A stretch of 9,611 nucleotides of DNA from Dialister sp. UBA7295 (GTDB taxonomy: Bacteria; Bacillota; Negativicutes; Veillonellales; Dialisteraceae). A program made the translations under genes and the position numbers. How positions within the stretch are numbered: position 1 is the stretch's first letter; the number at the start of each line of letters is the position of its first letter. The notes beneath the pieces are model-generated. The model did no database searches, had not been told where the DNA came from, and saw nothing but the letters and a program-made list of their open reading frames with translations. Location: NCBI GenBank assembly GCA_002471975.1, contig DKQZ01000008.1, forward strand, positions 1 through 9,611, written 5' to 3'. Shown here piece after piece: positions 1 to 6,181 of this stretch.

Positions 1-27
1 GTGTAATTATTGTACAGCCCCCGTTTT

Positions 28-345
28 TTATTCATTGGCGGTCTTTTTATCGATTATCCCGATGGGCTGAAATTCAATATGCAGTGTCATACCCATTCCG
101 GCAGCCAGACGCTGCAGTGTTTTTATAGAGGGATTTGCATTTCCCTTTTCCAGTTTGCTGATATCCCCCTGGGTAATTCCAGTCTTTTCGGACAATTCTT
201 TCTGCGTCAGGCCGGATTGATGCCTGGCGTTAATAATGGCCTGAATGATGGCCCGCTTAGGCTGTAAAGCCTCATATTCTTTCCTGAATTCAGAATCTTT
301 CAGCTGATCCTGCAGGAAATCATCAAATTCACTCTTCATATTCAT
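28..345 (-). CDS. higA: HigA-type antitoxin, XRE-family helix-turn-helix protein
   Basis: A 105-residue protein with a Cro/C1-type helix-turn-helix at about residues 33-91, including the LTQKELSEKTGITQGDISKLEKG-type core (residues 46-68). The acidic N-terminal part (residues 1-30) is probably the segment that contacts the toxin. In this family the antitoxin neutralises the toxin and represses its own operon through the HTH. It lies just downstream of the HigB-like gene on the same strand and overlaps its end by 17 bases. This toxin-first order is the hallmark of higBA modules. The ATG at 345 is preceded by a GGAGAAAG ribosome binding site inside the toxin gene; a second in-frame ATG two codons later is possible. 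The reading frame is intact. Family assignment is confident; the exact partner specificity is inferred from position. Confidence 0.88.
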   Translation of the reverse strand: MNMKSEFDDFLQDQLKDSEFRKEYEALQPKRAIIQAIINARHQSGLTQKELSEKTGITQGDISKLEKGNANPSIKTLQRLAAGMGMTLHIEFQPIGIIDKKTANE

Positions 346-643
346 GCTTCTTTCTCCGCAGATAAAGAGACCTGTATCTTTTGGCTCTTTCGATTTCTTC
401 CGGCGGGGTCTTTTGCGTCTTTTTTACAAACCCGTTTGTCAGCACGATTCGTCTTCCAACGTAGAAAAAATATAAAACCCTGGTTATATTTGAACTCTGC
501 TTTGCCAGTAATTCGAATATTCCCTCAGACAGGTATTTGGAATAGGGTTCTTGAAGTTCATATCCATTATCTTCGAGCAGCCCGATAATGGTGACCAGTT
601 TGGCACGCATTTTCACGTCAAGAGATAGAAGGAAATCTTTCAC
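329..643 (-). CDS. higB: HigB/RelE-like toxin (phage Gp49-like family), probably damaged
   Basis: The C-terminal core of a HigB-like mRNA interferase. Visible family features are KMRAK (residues 11-15), EPYSKYLSEGIFEL (32-45), R55 in ITRVLYFF, and the GFVKKTQKTPPEEIERA block (71-87). Active members cleave translated mRNA at the ribosome. The only standard start is GTG at 643, but family proteins begin about 15-20 residues earlier. The same frame continues upstream to 688 and encodes KFQVEFYPDESGKKP, which is the expected N-terminus. No ATG, GTG or TTG lies in frame there before the stop near 735. A good AGGAGG (705-700) is followed by ATAAG at 690-686 where ATGAAG would be expected, so one deleted G could explain the loss. 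In addition the conserved ELR arginine is Leu (codon 508-506). The gene may be inactive, start at the GTG, or use a rare start codon. Family is confident; activity is doubtful. Confidence 0.8.
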   Translation of the reverse strand: MKDFLLSLDVKMRAKLVTIIGLLEDNGYELQEPYSKYLSEGIFELLAKQSSNITRVLYFFYVGRRIVLTNGFVKKTQKTPPEEIERAKRYRSLYLRRKKHEYEE

Positions 644-720
644 TGGCTTTTTCCCTGATTCATCCGGATAGAACTCAACTTGAAACTTATTTCTTATTTC
701 CTCCTTTTGCTCATAATTAC

Positions 721-757
721 AATATAGGATAAATCATATATTTTCAAGTCCTATATT
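721..757. promoter_or_regulatory. Inverted repeat, candidate HigA operator
   Basis: Perfect 9-bp arms AATATAGGA (721-729) and TCCTATATT (749-757) are separated by 19 bases. They flank the predicted transcription start of the toxin-antitoxin operon. Antitoxins with XRE helix-turn-helix domains normally bind such paired half-sites. Binding is inferred from position and symmetry. Confidence 0.4.
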
Positions 758-779
758 CGTTTGACAGGTATAAAATCAA
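750..779 (-). promoter_or_regulatory. Candidate promoter of the higBA operon
   Basis: Reading the minus strand, TTGATT (779-774) and TATAGG (755-750) are separated by 18 bases and lie about 45 bases upstream of the toxin ribosome binding site. The -10 box overlaps one arm of the inverted repeat at 721-757, which fits autorepression by the antitoxin. This is a match by eye only. Confidence 0.4.
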
Positions 780-806
780 GGAAATTGACTCCAGCCCAAT
801 TTTTAT

Positions 807-835
807 TTGACAAATGATCAAAAATCGTTTAACAT
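807..835 (+). promoter_or_regulatory. Promoter of the MFS efflux gene
   Basis: A perfect -35 box TTGACA (807-812), a 17-base spacer and a -10 box TAACAT (830-835). Transcription would begin near 842, giving a leader of about 125 bases before the start codon. That is long for a simple gene and leaves room for the attenuator described at 927-956. Confidence 0.55.
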
Positions 836-897
836 AAATCAGTGCATCAAATATTACCAAGAGTAAATAAATTCACAGAGGGGCCGGGATTCTATCC

Positions 898-927
898 ATG
901 AGCCGGGACTTTGTAAATAATTATTGA
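898..927 (+). other. Possible leader peptide ORF ahead of the MFS gene
   Basis: ATG at 898 opens a 9-codon frame (MSRDFVNNY) that stops with TGA at 925-927, exactly where the terminator-like hairpin begins. Only a weak GGGA (886-889) serves as a ribosome binding site. Translated leader peptides placed before a terminator hairpin control several antibiotic-resistance and efflux genes in Firmicutes. Translation of this one is inference. Confidence 0.25.
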
Positions 928-956
928 AATCGTCCGCAGGAGCCGGGCGATTTTTT
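927..956 (+). terminator. Intrinsic terminator in the 5' leader of the MFS gene (candidate attenuator)
   Basis: A 10-bp stem (927-936 with 944-953, one G-U pair) closes a 7-base loop. The run TTTTTT occupies 951-956, overlapping the end of the right arm. Two bases later comes the AGGAGG ribosome binding site (958-963) of the efflux gene. The hairpin lies downstream of the predicted promoter, so it would stop transcription before the gene unless it is prevented from forming. No strong competing antiterminator is obvious: GGAC (906-909) can pair with GTCC (932-935), only 4 bp. Confidence 0.55.
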
Positions 957-967
957 CAGGAGGAACA

Positions 968-2164
968 ATGAGCAGGAAAGCGTATGTATTTCTGATTGTT
1001 TTTCTGGGCATCATGACGGCCATGGCGCCGCTTTCGACAGATATGTATCTTCCGTCGCTGCCGGAACTGGCGAAGGATTTCGGTATTTCCACTTCCATGA
1101 CCCAGATGACTTTGACAATGACCATGATCGGTATGGCCCTGGGACAGGTCATGGGGGGACCGGTGAGTGACCGGTACGGCAGAAAGCTCCCCCTTCTGGC
1201 GGGTATGGTTTTCTTTGCCCTTTCTGCTTTTGCCTGCTCCGTGGTGGGAGATATTTATATTTTCCTGGGATTCCGTTTCCTCATGGGATTCTCCGGCGCC
1301 TTTGGTATCGTCATTGCCAGGGCCATTGCCAGGGACGTCTGCGCAGGACCGGCGCTCATGCAATTTCTGGCCATTCTGATGCTGGTGAATGGTCTGGCGC
1401 CCATTTTGGCTCCTGTGGCAGGAGCCCAGATTCTCCGCTTCTTCTCCTGGCATACCGTTTTCGATGTGCTCACGGTGATCGGTATTTTCCAGTTCATGGC
1501 TACCCTTGTTTTCAAAGAAACCCTTCCGAAGGAAAAGCGGGTAGGGTCCCTTCCTGAGGGATTCAAAGCCTTCGGCACCCTTCTTGGAAATAAATATTTC
1601 GATGGTCACTGCCTGCTCCAGTGCTTTACCTTCGGTGCCTTTTTCTCCTATATCGCCGGATCTGCCTTCCTTTTCCAGAATATTTACCATCTCTCCGCCC
1701 AGACTTACAGTTTCATCTTCGGCGGAATCGGTATCGGTATCGCCATGATGGGCTCCATTCCCGCCAAACTGGCCAATGTGGTCCGGGAAGTGGTGATGCT
1801 GAAATATTCCCTCATGGTTCCTGTATTGGGAGCCGTCCTTCTCCTGACCGGCATTATTTTATCCCTTCCGGCCTGGTACCTGATTGCGGCGATTTTTGTC
1901 ACCGTCACACCTCTTTCCGTCATGGGAGCGGCTTCCATGTCCCTGGCCTTGTCGAAATGCGGTCAGAATACCGGAGGCGGATCGGCCCTTCTCGGATTCT
2001 GCAATATGTTCCTGGGCGGTATCCTCATGCCGGTCGTGGGAATTGCAGGAGACACCACGGCCCTCCCCATGGGCATCATCATTCTTGTCTGCGAACTCCT
2101 TTCCCTCATTTCTTTCTATTTCTTCATCGCTCCCTATCATAAGAAAGAGATGGAAGAAGAGTAG
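968..2164 (+). CDS. Bcr/CflA-family multidrug efflux MFS transporter
   Basis: A 398-residue inner-membrane protein, the usual length for Bcr/CflA drug:proton antiporters (12 transmembrane helices). It starts with a hydrophobic helix leading into PLSTDMYLPSLP (residues 21-32), the typical first-loop motif. Motif A is seen as GGPVSDRYGRK (63-73). Motif B is RFLMGFSGA (104-112), followed by ARAIARD (118-124). Motif C in helix 5 is NGLAPILAPVAGAQ (142-155), the mark of antiporters. The family exports drugs such as bicyclomycin, sulfonamides or chloramphenicol, and sometimes cysteine or other metabolites, so the substrate cannot be read from sequence. ATG at 968 follows AGGAGG (958-963). It stands alone in its transcript, with a promoter at 807-835, a leader terminator at 927-956 and a downstream terminator at 2241-2270. 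It is divergent from the toxin-antitoxin pair. Confidence 0.9.
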   Translation: MSRKAYVFLIVFLGIMTAMAPLSTDMYLPSLPELAKDFGISTSMTQMTLTMTMIGMALGQVMGGPVSDRYGRKLPLLAGMVFFALSAFACSVVGDIYIFLGFRFLMGFSGAFGIVIARAIARDVCAGPALMQFLAILMLVNGLAPILAPVAGAQILRFFSWHTVFDVLTVIGIFQFMATLVFKETLPKEKRVGSLPEGFKAFGTLLGNKYFDGHCLLQCFTFGAFFSYIAGSAFLFQNIYHLSAQTYSFIFGGIGIGIAMMGSIPAKLANVVREVVMLKYSLMVPVLGAVLLLTGIILSLPAWYLIAAIFVTVTPLSVMGAASMSLALSKCGQNTGGGSALLGFCNMFLGGILMPVVGIAGDTTALPMGIIILVCELLSLISFYFFIAPYHKKEMEEE

Positions 2165-2206
2165 GTTGGCCGTTAGCCGTTAGCTGTTAGCCGTTAGCTG
2201 TTAGCC
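2165..2206. repeat. 7-bp tandem repeat, consensus GTTAGCY
   Basis: Six adjoining heptamers follow the MFS stop codon directly: GTTGGCC, GTTAGCC, GTTAGCT, GTTAGCC, GTTAGCT and GTTAGCC. A degenerate seventh, ATTGGCA, occupies 2207-2213. C and T alternate at the last position. A second heptamer tract with a different unit lies at 9128-9162, in the same setting between a stop codon and a terminator. Confidence 0.85.
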
Positions 2207-2240
2207 ATTGGCAGGCAGCGGGCATATGGGAATAAAAAAG

Positions 2241-2270
2241 TCCCGACAGTGTTGTCTGCCGGGATTTATA
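2241..2270 (+). terminator. Intrinsic terminator after the MFS gene
   Basis: A 9-bp stem (2241-2249 with 2256-2264, one A-C mismatch) has a 6-base loop. A run of six A's (2234-2239) lies before it and TTTATATT follows, so it could work in both directions. Confidence 0.75.
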
Positions 2271-2355
2271 TTGGATAAAAATGAGAAAATGACCGCGAGA
2301 TGGCGATTTGAGTCAGCTAAAATTAAGAAAAGATTATGAAACTCCATGTTTTTAT

Positions 2356-2384
2356 TTGACTACCTGTCCTAAAAATGCTACTCT
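2356..2384 (+). promoter_or_regulatory. Weak candidate promoter of the exbB-exbD-tonB operon
   Basis: TTGACT (2356-2361) is a good -35 box, but the 17-base-spaced -10 candidate TACTCT (2379-2384) matches the consensus at only three positions. The segment also holds a direct repeat TTGAACA (2384-2390 and 2412-2418). No convincing Fur-box palindrome was seen, so iron control cannot be claimed from the sequence. Confidence 0.3.
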
Positions 2385-2448
2385 TGAACAGAGTGACAAG
2401 TATAGGATTTGTTGAACATTTTTCATAATTTATCTTTTAGGAGGCAAT

Positions 2449-3054
2449 ATGGATTTCCTGCATCTCTTTCGTGCCGGCGGGTTTATGATGTACCCACTCG
2501 TTCTGGCATCAATTATTGTAGTCGCTGTTTTCATCGAAAGATTCCGTTACTATCACGCTTCGAAATCGAACGTGGACAAGCTGGCTGCCGAAATTCCTGA
2601 CTATCTGGCCAACAATGACATCGAAGGATTGAAAGAAGCCCTGAAGAAAGACGGGGGCCTTCCTGCGTCAGTCATTCTGGCAGGAGCGGAACATCTGGAT
2701 ATGAAAGTCAGCCAGACCACCCTCATCGAAGGCGCCGCGGCCCGGGCAGCAGGACTTCTGAAAAACTATCTGAACTATCTCGACGTCATTGTCACCCTTT
2801 CCCCGCTTATGGGCCTTCTGGGCACCGTCATCGGTATGATTGGTTCTTTCAACGTCCTTTCAGTTTCTGAAGGCCAGCCCTTTGCCGTCACCGGCGGTGT
2901 GGCAGAAGCCTTAGTCTGCACGGCTACCGGACTTTTCGTAGCAATCATCGCATTAATCGCTTACACCTACCTCTCCCAGCAGGTAAGTAACTTCGTTTCC
3001 CAGATGGAAAAACTGGGTTCCGTCTATTTGGCGATTGTTGAGGCGAGAGACTGA
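2449..3054 (+). CDS. exbB: ExbB/TolQ/MotA-family proton channel subunit
   Basis: A 201-residue inner-membrane protein. Three transmembrane segments are visible at about residues 14-32, 112-134 and 153-176. The family signature appears as LSPLMGLLGTVIGMIGSF (117-134) and EALVCTATGLFVAI (153-166). The cytoplasmic loop between helices 1 and 2 is long, as expected. ExbB pentamers surround ExbD and conduct protons to energise TonB. ATG at 2449 has AGGAGG at 2439-2444. The stop codon overlaps the exbD start by one base (TGATG), indicating translational coupling. The protein is shorter than E. coli ExbB because it lacks the N-terminal periplasmic extension, as do many firmicute and Bacteroidetes homologues. 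TolQ is the alternative, but the neighbouring exbD and tonB, with no tolA or tolB, favour ExbB. Confidence 0.92.
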   Translation: MDFLHLFRAGGFMMYPLVLASIIVVAVFIERFRYYHASKSNVDKLAAEIPDYLANNDIEGLKEALKKDGGLPASVILAGAEHLDMKVSQTTLIEGAAARAAGLLKNYLNYLDVIVTLSPLMGLLGTVIGMIGSFNVLSVSEGQPFAVTGGVAEALVCTATGLFVAIIALIAYTYLSQQVSNFVSQMEKLGSVYLAIVEARD

Positions 3055-3470
3055 TGAAACTATCTTCTATGAACGTGGAGAAGAAACCGAAAATCATGAT
3101 CATCCCCATGATCGATATCATTTTCTTCCTCCTCGTATTCTTCATGATGAGCATGCTCACCATGGTCACCCAGAAAACGGTGAACCTGAACCTGCCCCAG
3201 ACCGCCTCGGCCAAGCTGAACGTGGAAAAAACACTTCCCATCAGCGTCACCTCTGACGGCACCATTTACGTGGAGCAGGAAAAAATTTCCAAAGATGACT
3301 TCCATCGCCGTATGGAAATAGAAAAGAACAGGAACCCGGATCTGGCCATCGTCCTTCGCGCCGACAGCAAATCCGAGCATGGAGACTTTGTCTTCGTCCT
3401 TGACCAGCTGAAATCCGTAGGCATCAGCAAGATTGGTATCGCCACGGAATCCAAATCCGGTCAGAAATAA
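3054..3470 (+). CDS. exbD: ExbD/TolR-family protein of the TonB energising complex
   Basis: A 138-residue protein with a short basic cytoplasmic N-terminus, one transmembrane helix (about 14-38) and a periplasmic domain. The helix carries MIDIIFFLLVFFMM (19-32). D21 corresponds to the essential proton-carrying aspartate of ExbD. The periplasmic part (about 45-138) shows the ExbD pattern PISVTSDGTIYVEQEKIS, then IVLRADSKSEHGDFVFVLDQLKSVGI. It starts on the ATG that overlaps the exbB stop, with a purine-rich site GAGGCGAGAGA just before. The tonB start follows its stop after 11 bases. It works with ExbB as channel plug and transducer. TolR is possible by family alone but unlikely next to tonB. 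Confidence 0.92.
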   Translation: MKLSSMNVEKKPKIMIIPMIDIIFFLLVFFMMSMLTMVTQKTVNLNLPQTASAKLNVEKTLPISVTSDGTIYVEQEKISKDDFHRRMEIEKNRNPDLAIVLRADSKSEHGDFVFVLDQLKSVGISKIGIATESKSGQK

Positions 3471-3481
3471 GAGGAGGCTCC

Positions 3482-4345
3482 ATGGATAAATTTAGAAATC
3501 ACTGGCCCAGCGCCTTTGGATTATCTGTCATATGCCATGGCCTGGTCCTCGGAGCCATCACAGGCTTCTTCATTCTCTTTCCGCCCCAGGTGCCCAATAA
3601 GAACATTATTGAAGTAGACCTGGTTACCGACATAGGAGGGGGAGGAGGGGGAGGAGGCGGAGGAGGAGGGAGCGAAGAAGAAATGCAGGCTTCCAAACTT
3701 CCCGAAATCCACACAGCCCAGGCCACTCCCACGGCTCCCCCTCCCACAGTTCCTGTAGAATCGGATTCCGAAGCGGAAAATGACCTCCATCAGATGGCTC
3801 CCCCGCCGAATGCAGAATCCTCAGAAACACAAATCCCCGCAGCATCGACTCCTGACTCTTCCTCAGAAGGAAATTCGGACAGTGAAGGAGGAAGAGGCAT
3901 AGGAAGCGGCACGGGGTCCGGAGGAGGACACGGAAGCGGAATCGGAACAGGGACCGGAAGCGGCTATGGGCCGGGCACAGGCTCAGGGTCCGGAGGAGGA
4001 AATGGAAGCGGACATGGCACAGGAAATGGAGATGGGGAAGGCCCCGGAGACGGAGGAGGATCCGGGGGAGGAGAAACCATGGGACCCCAGCTTCTCTCTG
4101 CCCCTGAACCCTCCTACCCGGAATCGGCTCGAAGAGCCGGAATTACCGGTACTACGGTAGTAGGCATGACTATAAGTACAGACGGATCCGTATCTTCAGC
4201 CTGGGTAGAAGGCTCTTCAGGAAACTCCGCCCTCGACAGTGCGGCAGTCAATGCCGTCTACAGCTGGCGTTTCGTCCCGGCCAAACAGAATGGGACCGCC
4301 ATCACAGTCAACTCCAGAGTCCCCGTCACATTTAATCTGAACTAA
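3482..4345 (+). CDS. tonB: TonB-like energy transducer with glycine-rich periplasmic spacer
   Basis: A 287-residue protein. A signal anchor spans about residues 11-34 and contains SVICHGLVLGAI. TonB anchors usually carry an S..H motif that contacts ExbB-ExbD, and S16 with H19 fits. After IIEVDLVTD comes a run of 12 glycines (52-63), an acidic SEEE, a Pro-rich part (82-121), then a Gly/Ser/Thr tract (135-198). The C-terminal TonB domain (201-287) has the SYPESARRAGITGT motif (211-224), the WVEGSSGNSALDSAAVNAVYSWRF-like core (241-264) and the closing PVTFNL. TonB normally spans the periplasm with Pro-Glu/Pro-Lys repeats; this spacer is mostly Gly/Ser and nearly free of Lys. A strong GAGGAGG (3471-3477) precedes the ATG. 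The operon ends at the terminator at 4354-4389. Receptor partners are not in the window. Confidence 0.92.
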   Translation: MDKFRNHWPSAFGLSVICHGLVLGAITGFFILFPPQVPNKNIIEVDLVTDIGGGGGGGGGGGGSEEEMQASKLPEIHTAQATPTAPPPTVPVESDSEAENDLHQMAPPPNAESSETQIPAASTPDSSSEGNSDSEGGRGIGSGTGSGGGHGSGIGTGTGSGYGPGTGSGSGGGNGSGHGTGNGDGEGPGDGGGSGGGETMGPQLLSAPEPSYPESARRAGITGTTVVGMTISTDGSVSSAWVEGSSGNSALDSAAVNAVYSWRFVPAKQNGTAITVNSRVPVTFNLN

Positions 4346-4353
4346 CTGAATCT

Positions 4354-4389
4354 ATCCCTCAAAGTGTGGTAACTTTGAGGGATTTTTTT
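4354..4389 (+). terminator. Intrinsic terminator of the exbB-exbD-tonB operon
   Basis: A perfect 12-bp stem (4354-4365 with 4372-4383), loop GTGGTA, and seven T's (4383-4389). It begins 9 bases after the tonB stop codon. Confidence 0.92.
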
Positions 4390-4390
4390 G

Positions 4391-4447
4391 TATGGAAATC
4401 TTAATGAGTTTTCCATAAGACATACGGGCTGCACTTGATCATTAAGA
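4391..4447 (+). other. Two interlocked inverted repeats, possible H-type pseudoknot
   Basis: TATGGAAA (4391-4398) pairs with TTTCCATA (4410-4417), enclosing an 11-base loop. Nine bases of that loop, TCTTAATGA (4399-4407), are perfectly complementary to TCATTAAGA (4439-4447). A T-run follows at 4450-4455. This could be a folded RNA or overlapping protein-binding sites. It lies between the tonB terminator and the promoter of the next gene, and no promoter for it was identified. Confidence 0.3.
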
Positions 4448-4498
4448 ACTTTTTTCTATAACCCTGTATCTGTAATTTCTGGAGCGCTGCGGGATGGC

Positions 4499-4509
4499 TG
4501 ATATATAAT
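4499..4509 (+). promoter_or_regulatory. Extended -10 promoter of the 534-residue protein gene
   Basis: TG (4499-4500), one base, then TATATA (4502-4507) form an extended -10 element; TATAAT at 4504-4509 overlaps it. No -35 box of note is present, which extended -10 promoters tolerate. Transcription would start near 4515, 15-20 bases before the AGGAG site (4531-4535). Confidence 0.4.
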
Positions 4510-4541
4510 ATAAGAAATATGTTTAAATAAAGGAGCTTATT

Positions 4542-6146
4542 ATGGGAGATTACACGATCAAGCACACGGAGTATCCTGCACCGGTGACGGAGGCAGAGCT
4601 TTTGACCATGCGGCAGGAGAAGGGGATTTCGGAGGAGAAGTATGATTTCATCGGCCGGTTCCTGACGGTTTGCGCTAATCTGTACGGCGCTATGGAGATG
4701 AGGGAATGCTGGGCTGTTTATCAGAAGGCGGCCAGGCTTTGGGATATGCCAATGAAGGTCATACGGGCTGATTTCAGGGATACTTTTGAAATCCTCCGGA
4801 GGGATGATTCTCTCTGGTTCCGGATTTATACCCGGAATGAACTGGATGATTACCATATCGTCCAGGGAGGCTGGATGGTTGCGGTATTGATTCATGAAGA
4901 CATTATGTGGCAGGAGGGATATCTGGAACGGCTGGCCCTGCCTTTCATGCATCATGGCTATTTCGATGATCCTCCTCATATTTCAGATCGTTTCATGTCA
5001 TTTCTGGATCATCCGCAGACAAAGGAGGAGGAGGCTCTTCTTGCGTTTTTGAACGGACTTAAGGTGGACGAAAAGTTTTCGAAACCTAGGGATGGCATGT
5101 TCACCGAAACTCATGCCGGGGAGAGGCTGGACAGTTTTTCCTGGATCAGTGATGCGGAAAATAAAAAGCTCCGGGGCTTGTGGCTTGGTCTCGATGGCGT
5201 GAAAAGAGACGCGAATCAGGCGAAGGCTCTGGAAAAGAAGCTGGCCAGGGAAAGTGCGGCGGAAAGGGCCCTGCAGTCTTTCCGGTATGGACTCCAGGCG
5301 GCTGTGGGGAAAAATGTGAAGTCGCCTCTCCGGGATTTTATTTCCTTCCTGAAAAAGGAGCTCCATGTGTCCCTTACCCAAAAACAGGAAACCGATCTGG
5401 CAGAGCTCTCCGTGGCTTTCAGCAATGTCCTTCCCCGGTGGGCCGAAAAAGGTCTGTCCCCTCTGGAAAATTATGAAGACGTCCTGAAGCTGACGAGGAA
5501 AGGAGATACCTACCGCCTGACGGTCCTGGATCCTGATGAGCTGGAGGAGGAAGAGGAAAGGCGGCAGGAAATAGAAGATCGCGCCCTCCAGGAGGAAATG
5601 CTGAAGCAGTGGAAGGGGCAGAATGATTTCACTTATCCCGAGCCGCTGACGGATAAGGAACTCCGTTCTCTGGCCAGAAAAAACAAGGTCACTCTGAAGG
5701 CCCTGCGGTTTCTGGATACCTATTTTGAAGCCTGTGCCTATGTGAATGGCGCAGTCACCATCAGGGACTGCTGGGAAATGTACAAATATGCCCTGGAGGA
5801 TGACTGGGAGGATGAAATCCCGGAGATTCATATGACCGATTTCAAAGGCAGCCTGGAAATCCTTCGGCAAAAGGGAAATACCAGCTATCGGATCCTGACC
5901 CAGAAAGAACTGACCGGGAGGAAAGGCAAGCATGACAGCTGGATGAAAGAAGTGGTCATCGGGAAAAATATCATGAACGACACTATGGAATGGCGGGCGG
6001 CAGTCATGTACCTTCTGGCCCAAATGGATGCTTCTGATTCCTACAATATGCCTGACGGCTTTCCCGGAGAACTCCTCTATCATTTATACGAACCGGACTT
6101 TGACGAGGAATTGAAAATCTTTAAGAAATCAGTCAGCAAATCCTGA
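4542..6146 (+). CDS. Protein of unknown function with internally duplicated domain
   Basis: I do not recognise the family. The protein has 534 residues, no signal peptide and no membrane segment, so it is probably cytoplasmic. Residues 11-101 and 365-457 are diverged copies of one domain. YPAPVTEAEL matches YPEPLTDKEL, ECWAVYQKA (55-63) matches DCWEMYKYA (409-417), DFRDTFEILR (77-86) matches DFKGSLEILR (433-442), and the block ending TRNEL matches TQKEL. The C-W-x-x-Y core and the EILR block are the best conserved positions. Between the copies lies a mostly helical segment (about 205-330) and a highly acidic, coiled-coil-like stretch with EEEEERRQEIEDRALQEE (335-352). ATG at 4542 has AGGAG at 4531-4535. 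It is monocistronic, with a promoter at 4499-4509 and a terminator at 6182-6216. No catalytic motif was found. A role as binding or scaffold protein is only a guess. Confidence 0.85.
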   Translation: MGDYTIKHTEYPAPVTEAELLTMRQEKGISEEKYDFIGRFLTVCANLYGAMEMRECWAVYQKAARLWDMPMKVIRADFRDTFEILRRDDSLWFRIYTRNELDDYHIVQGGWMVAVLIHEDIMWQEGYLERLALPFMHHGYFDDPPHISDRFMSFLDHPQTKEEEALLAFLNGLKVDEKFSKPRDGMFTETHAGERLDSFSWISDAENKKLRGLWLGLDGVKRDANQAKALEKKLARESAAERALQSFRYGLQAAVGKNVKSPLRDFISFLKKELHVSLTQKQETDLAELSVAFSNVLPRWAEKGLSPLENYEDVLKLTRKGDTYRLTVLDPDELEEEEERRQEIEDRALQEEMLKQWKGQNDFTYPEPLTDKELRSLARKNKVTLKALRFLDTYFEACAYVNGAVTIRDCWEMYKYALEDDWEDEIPEIHMTDFKGSLEILRQKGNTSYRILTQKELTGRKGKHDSWMKEVVIGKNIMNDTMEWRAAVMYLLAQMDASDSYNMPDGFPGELLYHLYEPDFDEELKIFKKSVSKS

Positions 6147-6181
6147 TCGAGATATCGGCAGGAAATCTGTCTGATGACAAT

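Noticed and set aside
2274..2440. Search for a Fur box before exbB
   Set aside because: AT-rich pieces such as GATAAAAATGAGAAAATG resemble half-sites, but no 19-bp palindrome with acceptable match was found.
4401..6083. Long minus-strand frames opposite the 534-residue protein gene
   Set aside because: They are antisense shadows: no ribosome binding sites, odd composition, while the plus-strand gene has promoter, ribosome binding site, terminator and internal duplication.
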